Shown piece after piece: positions 15,127-21,520 of a stretch of DNA of 22,024 bases. The notes under the pieces are model-generated. The model was given only the letters and a program-made list of their open reading frames with translations. It did no database searches and was not told where the DNA came from. The position numbers and the translations under genes are program-made. The stretch comes from an uncultured Alphaproteobacteria bacterium (lineage in GTDB: Bacteria > Pseudomonadota > Alphaproteobacteria > UBA7985 > CAJQQZ01). The DNA lies in contig CAJQQJ010000244.1 in NCBI GenBank assembly GCA_905480445.1, forward strand, positions 1 through 22,024. The letters are read 5' to 3'. How positions within the stretch are numbered: position 1 is the stretch's first letter; each line of letters opens with the position of its first letter.

Positions 15127-15216
15127 ATGCTTCCCACAGCTTATGCCTTTGGCATTTTGTACTTAGTGAGTTTTGCGCTCTTAGCCTGGCTGATGAAACG
15201 TGAGGAAAAACGCTGA
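15127..15216 (+). CDS. 29-residue single-helix membrane microprotein
   Basis: A short frame from ATG 15127 to TGA 15214-15216 encodes 29 residues: MLPTAYAFG, a hydrophobic helix (about residues 7-22), then the positively charged tail MKREEKR. This is the topology expected of a one-helix membrane protein with its C-terminus inside. An AAGGAAG ribosome site at 15112-15118 is spaced 8 bases from the ATG. The stop overlaps the next start as TGATG, so translation is coupled to the following membrane protein. It lies 20 bases after the MDR gene. I know no family; a subunit or stabiliser of the next membrane protein is the natural inference. Small size means the call rests on ribosome site, coupling and composition. 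Confidence 0.7.
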   Translation: MLPTAYAFGILYLVSFALLAWLMKREEKR

Positions 15217-15797
15217 TGTTCATGGGCCATTACGCTACCGCTCTCATTCCCTACGCCGTCACTCACAAAAAGGGGCAAAAGCCAGTACCATTTTGGCTGT
15301 TTCTCTTAGGGGCACAATTGCTTGATTTACTGATGGTCACCTTTGTTGCCCTGGGTGTTGAGGAGTTTTTGCCGGCTATGTACTCCCCGATGGGGATGAA
15401 GTTTTACGAAATGCAAACCGATATGACCTACAGTCATGACCTGCTACCGGTCGCGATATGGACCGTGGCTTTTGCCACCTTTGCCTGGTTATTGTTCAGG
15501 CGATTAGATGTCGCTCTTTGGGCCGCTCTTTTGGTCGTCATTCATGAAGCATTCGACCTCCTGGTTGGTTTCAAGCATTTCGTTTTTGGGCAAGGTTCGG
15601 CTGAGGTCGGGTTGGGTTTGTACTCCTCGGCTCCTTTAATCGGTCTTGTGATCGAAACGTTGATATGCGCCTGTATCGTGTGGTGGTTCGTGCGGGTTCG
15701 GGCAAAAAATGGCCGGCCAGTTTCGCGCGGCCTGAAGGCAGGACTTTACATCATTCTGGTCGGCGGAACCCTCGCGACTTTACCGATGGCAATCTAG
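15216..15797 (+). CDS. Multi-pass membrane protein, resembling DUF457-type membrane hydrolases
   Basis: This 193-residue protein has about five membrane helices (roughly 24-46, 75-95, 98-118, 131-157, 172-192). Polar residues sit at positions that recall membrane-bound metal-dependent hydrolases of the DUF457/YdjM type: GHYATAL with H5, AQLLDLL with D37, TYSHDLL with H74 and D75, and IHEAFDLL with H110 and D114. That similarity is my own pattern reading and may be only superficial. The start ATG 15216 overlaps the microprotein stop (TGATG) and GAGG at 15202-15205 lies about 10 bases before it; ATG 15222 is an alternative. It is followed 26 bases later by the MAPEG-like gene, so the three probably form one operon with the MDR gene. 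Confidence 0.75.
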   Translation: MFMGHYATALIPYAVTHKKGQKPVPFWLFLLGAQLLDLLMVTFVALGVEEFLPAMYSPMGMKFYEMQTDMTYSHDLLPVAIWTVAFATFAWLLFRRLDVALWAALLVVIHEAFDLLVGFKHFVFGQGSAEVGLGLYSSAPLIGLVIETLICACIVWWFVRVRAKNGRPVSRGLKAGLYIILVGGTLATLPMAI

Positions 15798-15823
15798 CCG
15801 ATTTCAAAGAAAGTTCTAGAACT

Positions 15824-16390
15824 ATGAGCTGGCTCAATTCCGACGCGTCCACACCAGAAGGTGTTCGTGCAATCATGCGAAGATTCAACCTCGTCGCAAT
15901 TGCCGCCTTGGCTATTATTACTTCTTTTTGCTTTCTGACCGTCAATATCGGATGGTTTCAAATGCCCTGGGTCGCCTCACGCACGGATGCCCTCATTTTT
16001 GTGTCCCAAAACCTAACCTTTGCAGGGCTAGTGCTATGGGCTCATGTGTTCTGGGTGTCGACAATTAGGTCAACGCCTAATGAAGAGCGTTGGCAAGAAG
16101 GTCACCGCCCTTCCCCAGGGTCAAAGCTTGATTTCGCACAGCGGGTGACAACAAACACATTAGAACAAACTGCCATATTCGCACTCTCTCAACTGGCGTT
16201 AGCGTCAACTCTTCCTTTAGATTTCATCAACGTTACTCGGGCTTTACTAATTGTCTGGATAATTGGCCGCTTCCTGTTTGTCATTGGCTACAGCCGGCAC
16301 CCCTTTCTTCGAACCTTTGGGATGTCACCGACCTTGCTTCCGCCTATACTGGCCATGGGTTATGCCGCCTGGCAAATTCTTGTCGGCTAG
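15824..16390 (+). CDS. MAPEG-family-like membrane protein
   Basis: This 188-residue protein has about four membrane helices. It shows the pattern of the MAPEG superfamily (membrane-associated proteins in eicosanoid and glutathione metabolism): a cytosolic stretch with FAQRVTTNTLEQTAIFA (105-120) containing the conserved NxxE, then R/W-rich helix ALLIVWIIGRFLFVIGY (140-156) and a terminal PFLRTFGMSPT segment. Bacterial members are mostly uncharacterised; some conjugate glutathione. An upstream in-frame ATG at 15665 lies inside the preceding gene and gives a basic, non-conserved leader, so ATG 15824 is preferred, although its ribosome site is weak. It is the last gene of the plus-strand run. 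Confidence 0.82.
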   Translation: MSWLNSDASTPEGVRAIMRRFNLVAIAALAIITSFCFLTVNIGWFQMPWVASRTDALIFVSQNLTFAGLVLWAHVFWVSTIRSTPNEERWQEGHRPSPGSKLDFAQRVTTNTLEQTAIFALSQLALASTLPLDFINVTRALLIVWIIGRFLFVIGYSRHPFLRTFGMSPTLLPPILAMGYAAWQILVG

Positions 16391-16487
16391 CCATCAGAGA
16401 TGCTCGCAACTAAAAGAGTTCACTTGGCGATTTTGAATAAACACCTATTTAGTTGTCTAGTCATTCAAACCTGAGGAAAGAAAATCA

Positions 16488-17381
16488 ATGTTGTCGTTGC
16501 AGCTTGAAAACTGGAGTGATTTGCAGATTTTCTTATCAGTGGTCAGAACTGGAACAATGAGAGCAGCTTCACAAGAATTGGGAGTCAGTCATTCAACGAT
16601 TTCCAGGAGAATAGATCTGCTAGAAACTGAAATCGGGACAAAGCTTTTCGACCGAAGAGGGCGCACACTTTCTCTTTTGCCTCCGGGTGAAGAATTCCTG
16701 GATCGTGTAACTGCCGCTGAAGAACAAATCCGCTTAGGTAAGCGAGAGATTCTCGGTGTGGACCAGAAATCCGAAGGCGTGGTGCGAATTTCACTCCCGA
16801 GTCAGTTTTTGTTTGAACTTTTGGCACAAGACTTTGCAACTTTTCTTAAAGGCTATCCGAAAATTAAATTTGACATTACCTGTACATCGGAAACCGTTAG
16901 TCTCAATGAGAATGACGTTGATGTGGTTCTCCGGACGGTACCAAAGGGCAACTTACCTGACCTGGATCTATTCGGGAAAAAGGTTTCAATAGTCGAGTTT
17001 GCCGCCTACGCCAGTAAAGACTATTTAAGTGCGCACAACACTGAAAAGCAGGCGAAAACCCAGACGCCTTTTGCAAACTGGGTAGGATGGCATGATGACA
17101 CTCGGATCGCACAATGGATGAAAGATAGTTCTTTGGGACATCTTACGACCTACGCGAAACTAGAAAGTTTTTCGATGCACTTAGCCGCAGCGAAAGCAGG
17201 GCTAGGCGTCAGCATTCTACCTTGTTTCATCGGGGATAGGGAGCCTAGCCTAGTCACAGTCCTAGATAAAAATGAATTTCCCACGAAGGATCTCTGGGTG
17301 TTGTATCACAGGGATCTCAAGGGTTCTGCTAGAGTCAAGTTGGTTAAGGATTTCCTGATTCAATCTATATCTTCGAAATGA
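16488..17381 (+). CDS. LysR-family transcriptional regulator
   Basis: This 297-residue protein has the LysR winged helix-turn-helix at about residues 7-66 (NWSDLQIFLSVVRTGTMRAASQELGVSHSTISRRIDLLE, LFDRRGRTLSLLPPGEEFLDR) and a substrate-binding domain from about residue 95 (VRISLPSQFLFELL, DVDVVLRTVPKGNLPDLD) to the end (KAGLGVSILPCFIGD). A GAGGAAAG site at 16473-16480 precedes ATG 16488 by 7 bases. The gene is in the same direction as the MAPEG-like gene 97 bases upstream and convergent with a second LysR gene. Neither effector nor target is shown; no divergent partner exists, so autoregulation through the upstream gap or control of distant genes is possible. Confidence 0.92.
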   Translation: MLSLQLENWSDLQIFLSVVRTGTMRAASQELGVSHSTISRRIDLLETEIGTKLFDRRGRTLSLLPPGEEFLDRVTAAEEQIRLGKREILGVDQKSEGVVRISLPSQFLFELLAQDFATFLKGYPKIKFDITCTSETVSLNENDVDVVLRTVPKGNLPDLDLFGKKVSIVEFAAYASKDYLSAHNTEKQAKTQTPFANWVGWHDDTRIAQWMKDSSLGHLTTYAKLESFSMHLAAAKAGLGVSILPCFIGDREPSLVTVLDKNEFPTKDLWVLYHRDLKGSARVKLVKDFLIQSISSK

Positions 17382-17406
17382 TCCGGCCAGTTTTCGAAAA
17401 AATGCG

Positions 17407-18276
17407 CTAATCCGTTCGTTCTTCTTCGATCCAGTCCAAGAAAGCACGGGTTGCTGGGGTCTGATCCACTTCTCTCATATCTGTAATGAAGTAACGCTCA
17501 GGCATTGGAAGTGAGCCTTCAAAGGGCCGCACCAAGTTGCCATTGCTGATCTGTGCGTCGGCCAGCGTTGTGTGCGACAAAGCTAGGCCCGCACCGTTTG
17601 CTGCTGCAGTAAGTGAAACCACCATGGTGGAAGCGTAGTTTATCGGTTTGCGCGGTAAGTCGCTGAGTCCCGAATCATGCCAGCCGCTCCAGTCAGCGGT
17701 CATTGTCGAGCTGTCGAACTGAGGCAAATCACCAAGATCTCGGTCGACAACGGAAGGTGAGCACACTGGGAAAAATCTTTCCTCTCCCAAGGGTCTCAGG
17801 CTTTGTTCTCGAAAATTTATGCCGACCATAACTTCGATTGCTGATCGGTTATCTTTCTCTTCACTGTCCCAGATATGCGGCAGTATGTTGAAATTGATCC
17901 AAGGGTGTTTTTGATAGAGCCGGTCAATTCGTGGCATGAGCCAAAAAAGTGTGAAGGCAAGATTAGATCTAAGTGTCAACGAACGACCACGATCTTCGTC
18001 AAAAACAGTTGCGGTGCCGGTTCGGATTAAATCGAAAGCTTCTCGGACAAAGTAGATGTAGTTGTGGCCCGCTTCTGTTAGTCGAAGTTTGCGGCCTTCG
18101 CGCGAAAACAGAGCTTCTTGCAGATGAGATTCCAACAACCTGATTTGCTGAGAAACAGCGGATTGGGTAATATTTAGATCTACCGCGGCGGCGGTGAAGG
18201 AACCAAGCCTAGCGCTTGCTTCGAATGCTCTCAGCCAATTTAGCGGCGGCAGCTTTTTGTCTCTCTTATTTTTCAT
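17407..18276 (-). CDS. GcvA-type LysR-family regulator
   Basis: This 289-residue LysR protein opens with PPLNWLRAFEASARLGSFTAAAVDLNITQSAVSQQIRLLE, the form characteristic of the GcvA/AmpR/TrpI branch, and its wing FSREGRKLRLTEAGHNYI. The effector domain spans about residues 90-285. Regulators of this branch recognise ATTAG/CTAAT-containing sites, and exactly such boxes lie in the 109-base gap to the divergent desaturase gene, beginning only 17 bases from the LysR start. The simplest reading is autoregulation with activation of the desaturase-ferredoxin genes. No clear ribosome site precedes the ATG, consistent with a very short leader. Convergent with the other LysR gene 25 bases away. Confidence 0.92.
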   Translation of the reverse strand: MKNKRDKKLPPLNWLRAFEASARLGSFTAAAVDLNITQSAVSQQIRLLESHLQEALFSREGRKLRLTEAGHNYIYFVREAFDLIRTGTATVFDEDRGRSLTLRSNLAFTLFWLMPRIDRLYQKHPWINFNILPHIWDSEEKDNRSAIEVMVGINFREQSLRPLGEERFFPVCSPSVVDRDLGDLPQFDSSTMTADWSGWHDSGLSDLPRKPINYASTMVVSLTAAANGAGLALSHTTLADAQISNGNLVRPFEGSLPMPERYFITDMREVDQTPATRAFLDWIEEERTD

Positions 18277-18292
18277 TTCGCAAAATCGATCT

Positions 18293-18330
18293 ATTAGATT
18301 TTCTAATGATTAGTAGCTGTTTTAATCATT
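18293..18330. promoter_or_regulatory. Candidate LysR (GcvA-type) binding sites
   Basis: Three interlocked dyads lie between the divergent LysR and desaturase genes: ATTAGA-TTT-TCTAAT (18293-18307), CTAAT-G-ATTAG (18303-18313) and AATGATTA-N10-TAATCATT (18305-18312 and 18323-18330). CTAAT is the known core recognised by GcvA-like LysR proteins, and the adjacent LysR gene belongs to that branch. All arms are perfect. Confidence 0.65.
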
Positions 18331-18385
18331 TGTCAATTTAGAGCTCGAAAACTAAATTTCTCCGACTGTCCCACAGGAGCGATCT

Positions 18386-19420
18386 ATGCCAACTGAAACA
18401 GCCTTTGTTGCCACCAATTGGCAGTCTAGTGGAATAAAAATCGACAAAAAAAGATTGAAACAACTCTGCAAGCGCTATGACAAACCAGGGCTTATCTATC
18501 TGGCCAAGTGGGCGCTGGCCTTGTTTGTTTCAGGAGCTGTTGTATGGGCAACTCTTGGAACCTGGCTGGTTTGGCCAGCAATGATTGCTTACGGCACGAT
18601 CATGATGGTGCCTGGCTATTGCCTTAGTCATGAGACAGCGCATGGCACACCCTTCCGATCACGGTGGCTCAACGAAACGGTGCTTTGGGTCACCTCCTTT
18701 ATTTATATGGAAGAACCTTTGCACCGACGGATGCATCATACCAGCCACCATACCTTCACCTGGCATATCGACAAAGATAGCCAGATGCCCTTCGACACGC
18801 CGATGGATTTCAAAGGCTGGTTGATCGAGATCTCAGGTATTTCATTGCTGAAGTATCACATCAAAGAGCTGCTTGAGCTTACTGTTGGGCATTTTTCGCA
18901 ACACACGCGTGAAGTGTCCCAAGTAGGTGATTTACCGAAGATGGCGAGAGGGGCTCGGATCTTTATGGCGATCTACCTTGGAATTGCCATTGCAATCTTC
19001 ATGGGGCAACTTTGGTTGCTCTGGTTCCTGGTACTGCCAAGATTCTTAGGTATTCCTGCCATGATGCTCTACGGACTTATCCAGCATGTAGAGCTGCAAG
19101 AAAACTCGCCGTCGATCCTGGAATCTACCAGATCATTTAAGACCAATGCATTCGGACGCTTTCTCTACGCCAACATGAACTTCCATTGTGAGCATCATCT
19201 CTTCCCGCAAGTACCTTTCTACGCGCTGCCGGAACTCAACAGAGAAATCCGGGATCAACTGCCCGAGCCTGATCCAGGGTTTTTCAGAACTCAGTTCGAG
19301 GTGCTCTCAGTGGTGATCCGTCGGTCGTTGAAGAAAAACACCAAAGCAAAATCAATCCGACAAGCGCCGCACATGATCACTGAAGGTGGTTATCAACCAA
19401 TCGCGACTAAGTCGATGTGA
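18386..19420 (+). CDS. Membrane fatty acid desaturase
   Basis: This 344-residue integral membrane protein contains the three histidine boxes of membrane fatty acid desaturases: HETAH (82-86), HRRMHHTSHH (113-122) and FHCEHH (266-271), plus an extra QHVE (H234). These bind the di-iron centre that inserts a double bond, or sometimes a hydroxyl, in an acyl chain. Helices flank the boxes (about 36-78, 192-232). AGGAG at 18375-18379 precedes ATG 18386 by 6 bases. It is followed 25 bases later by a Rieske ferredoxin gene, a common pairing in which the ferredoxin supplies electrons. A LysR gene is divergent with likely binding sites between. The acyl substrate is unknown. Confidence 0.93.
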   Translation: MPTETAFVATNWQSSGIKIDKKRLKQLCKRYDKPGLIYLAKWALALFVSGAVVWATLGTWLVWPAMIAYGTIMMVPGYCLSHETAHGTPFRSRWLNETVLWVTSFIYMEEPLHRRMHHTSHHTFTWHIDKDSQMPFDTPMDFKGWLIEISGISLLKYHIKELLELTVGHFSQHTREVSQVGDLPKMARGARIFMAIYLGIAIAIFMGQLWLLWFLVLPRFLGIPAMMLYGLIQHVELQENSPSILESTRSFKTNAFGRFLYANMNFHCEHHLFPQVPFYALPELNREIRDQLPEPDPGFFRTQFEVLSVVIRRSLKKNTKAKSIRQAPHMITEGGYQPIATKSM

Positions 19421-19445
19421 GATAGATGGCGTCAGGAGCACAAAG

Positions 19446-19757
19446 ATGAGTGAATGGGTTCACGTTGGCCAAACCAGCGATATAGATGAAGAAGATTTGA
19501 TCCGCTTCGATCACGAAGATGGGCGTACTTTCGCGGTCTACAACACTGAAAAAGGCTTCTTTGCCACCGATGGATTTTGTACCCATGAGGCACAGCACCT
19601 CGAAGATGGCCTTGTAATCGGTACAGTCATTGAGTGCCCCTTACACCAAGGCCGCTTCGACGTTACCAATGGTAGAGCTCTGTCAGCGCCTGCCTGTGTC
19701 GATCTCAAAACCTATCCGGTGAAGTTGGAAGGCGATGAAATCTACATCGAGATTTAG
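19446..19757 (+). CDS. MocE-type Rieske [2Fe-2S] ferredoxin
   Basis: This 103-residue soluble protein is a small Rieske ferredoxin. The cluster ligands are C45 and H47 (CTHEAQ) and C64 and H67 (CPLHQG), with the surrounding ECPLHQGRFDVTNGRALSAP typical of the MocE/NirD-like group. ATG 19446 has AGGAG at 19434-19438, 7 bases away; the longer frame from 19386 overlaps the desaturase and has no conserved residues. Following the desaturase on the same strand, it most likely carries electrons to it. A ferredoxin reductase is not adjacent. Its TAG stop overlaps the convergent mcd stop (bases 19754-19757). Confidence 0.93.
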   Translation: MSEWVHVGQTSDIDEEDLIRFDHEDGRTFAVYNTEKGFFATDGFCTHEAQHLEDGLVIGTVIECPLHQGRFDVTNGRALSAPACVDLKTYPVKLEGDEIYIEI

Positions 19758-21400
19758 GCTCTCGGCAACAAACCACGAGCAATAATCTCAGCCTGCATTT
19801 CGGCGGCACCTTCGAAAATGTTGAGAATGCGTGCGTCGCAGAGAATGCGGGAAATTGGGAACTCCAGCGAGTAACCATTACCGCCATGGATCTGGAGACC
19901 ATTGTCTGCCGCTGACCATGCCAGCCGCGCCGCCAGAAGCTTAGCCATACCCGCCTCAACGTCACAACGACCGCCCTGATCCTTTTTGCGGGCCGCCGCA
20001 TAAGTCAATTGTCGCACGCCCATGATCTCTACAACCATGCGTGCGAGCTTGCCGTAGATGCGTTCATTCTCAATGATAGGTTTGCCGAATTGGACGCGGT
20101 CTTGCGCATAAGAAAAGGATACTTCCATAGCATTGACAGCCACGCCTATTGCACGCGCAGCAGTTTGAATACGCGCCGCCTCGAAAGTTTGCATCAACTG
20201 GCGAAAGCCCTGCCCCTCTTCACCACCAAGCGCGGCGCTTGTCGGAACGTCAAACTCGTCAAAAGCGATCTCATATTCCTTCATGCCGCGATAGCCGAGG
20301 ACATGAATTTCACCACCACTCATACCAGGAGTTGGGAAAGGTTCCTCATCCGTGCCGCGTTGTTTCTCCGCCAACAGCATTGTCAGACCCCGGTGGCCTG
20401 GCTCATCTGGGTTTGTCCGTACCAGCAAGGTCATAAGGTCTGAACGCCCTGCGTGGGTGATCCAGGTTTTGTTACCGGTAACTCTGTAACGACCGTGAAC
20501 TCTCTCTGCTCTCGTACGGAGCGATGCCAAATCAGACCCTGTATTGGGCTCAGTAAAAACGGCTACGGGCAAGATTTCACCCGATGCAATCGCGGGGAGA
20601 TATTTGGCCTTTTGTTCTTCTGTCCCGCCAATCTGAATAAGCTCTCCTGCGATCTCCGACCGGGTCCCCAAACTGCCAACGCCAATGTAACCGCGTGATA
20701 GTTCTTCGGTGACAATGCACATGGCCAGTTTGCCGAGGCCAGTGCCGCCGTAGGCCTCACCAATCGTCAACCCGAAGACACCGAGATCAGCAAGTTGGCG
20801 AACAAGATCATCGGGAATCAATCGGTTTTCTAAGTGCCAATTTTGAGCATGTTCAGTGACGTTTTCGTCAACAAAGGAATGGAATTGGTCGGCGATCATC
20901 GAAAAAGTTTCGTCCAAACCCTGGTTGCCGTAGGAGCCTTGCTCAAGACAAAGATCAACAATCTCCTTTGCAAGCTTGGAAGTGCCAAATGCACGGCAGT
21001 TCTGTACCGATTGGTTAGAAACGAAGTCTGCAGTGGTCTGGTCCGTTGCTAGCAACTCTGGCCGGATAACCTCATCCTGGCTCATGGCGATACCATGCGC
21101 TAGTTGCGTGAGATAATCACCAAAGAGCCCAACGGCGATAAGCTTTTCTAGCCGACCTAAACGTCCAGTCGCCCCCAACTCTTCCAACCAAAGAAACGTC
21201 GCAGCCATAGTTTCGACGTAAGCTGCATACCAGGCAAAGCCATGTCGGACATATTGGTCAGCAGGAGTCAGCTTCCTTTCCAGAAGTTCGACTTTTATGC
21301 TGCCCAAAAAAAGCTGCGCAGCGTTCAAAGCTTTGCTTAGCTCTTGTTTTAGATCCGCCGTGTTTAGATCTAGAAGTGAAGACTGTCCATTGTGAGACAT
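19754..21400 (-). CDS. mcd: (2S)-methylsuccinyl-CoA dehydrogenase
   Basis: This 548-residue flavoprotein is a long acyl-CoA dehydrogenase. Residues 1-150 form an N-terminal extension (RHGFAWYAAYVETMAATFLWLEEL, GRLEKLIAVGLFGDYLTQLAHGIAMSQDEV) that is characteristic of Mcd, which oxidises (2S)-methylsuccinyl-CoA to mesaconyl-CoA in the ethylmalonyl-CoA pathway for acetyl-CoA assimilation. The core begins near residue 160: LGVFGLTIGEAYGGTG, VFTEPNTGSDLASLRT, GNKTWITHAG and IHGGNGYSLEFPISR. The catalytic glutamate is E530 in NIFEGAAEMQ. GGTGG lies 7 bases before the ATG. Other pathway genes (ccr, ecm, mch) are not in the window. The assignment comes from the recalled family extension; a close paralogue acting on another branched acyl-CoA is the alternative. 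Confidence 0.85.
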   Translation of the reverse strand: MSHNGQSSLLDLNTADLKQELSKALNAAQLFLGSIKVELLERKLTPADQYVRHGFAWYAAYVETMAATFLWLEELGATGRLGRLEKLIAVGLFGDYLTQLAHGIAMSQDEVIRPELLATDQTTADFVSNQSVQNCRAFGTSKLAKEIVDLCLEQGSYGNQGLDETFSMIADQFHSFVDENVTEHAQNWHLENRLIPDDLVRQLADLGVFGLTIGEAYGGTGLGKLAMCIVTEELSRGYIGVGSLGTRSEIAGELIQIGGTEEQKAKYLPAIASGEILPVAVFTEPNTGSDLASLRTRAERVHGRYRVTGNKTWITHAGRSDLMTLLVRTNPDEPGHRGLTMLLAEKQRGTDEEPFPTPGMSGGEIHVLGYRGMKEYEIAFDEFDVPTSAALGGEEGQGFRQLMQTFEAARIQTAARAIGVAVNAMEVSFSYAQDRVQFGKPIIENERIYGKLARMVVEIMGVRQLTYAAARKKDQGGRCDVEAGMAKLLAARLAWSAADNGLQIHGGNGYSLEFPISRILCDARILNIFEGAAEMQAEIIARGLLPRA

Positions 21401-21488
21401 GAGTTTGCCACCTGTTCAAGTAAGCTGAAAAACTAACAACAACTGACGGCTAGTACCAATAAAAAGATCCACGTCTGGGCATCGAAAT

Positions 21489-21520
21489 TTCGGATCTAAC
21501 ATCCGAAGGCCTTTAGCCTT
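21489..21520 (-). terminator. Candidate terminator after the MFS gene
   Basis: On the minus strand, just past the MFS stop, a perfect 7-base stem (TTCGGAT / ATCCGAA, loop of 5 at 21496-21500) is preceded by a second small dyad, AAGGC-N5-GCCTT at 21506-21520, that spans the stop codon. The T-run afterwards is short and interrupted, so termination may be weak and some read-through into mcd is possible. Confidence 0.4.

Noticed and set aside
15665..15823. Upstream extension of the MAPEG-like gene
   Set aside because: It lies in another frame within the preceding membrane protein gene and gives a basic sequence without conservation; ATG 15824 fits the family start.
17391..17400. TTTTCGAAAA palindrome between the two convergent LysR genes
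   Set aside because: A 10-base self-complementary AT-rich word without a loop; too weak to call a terminator, although transcripts may end nearby.
19386..19445. Longer form of the Rieske ferredoxin starting inside the desaturase
   Set aside because: The extra residues read as an out-of-frame desaturase end; AGGAG correctly spaced before ATG 19446 settles the start.
20009..20443. 144-codon plus-strand frame within mcd
   Set aside because: Antisense to a strongly conserved dehydrogenase region; composition and lack of a ribosome site mark it as a shadow frame.
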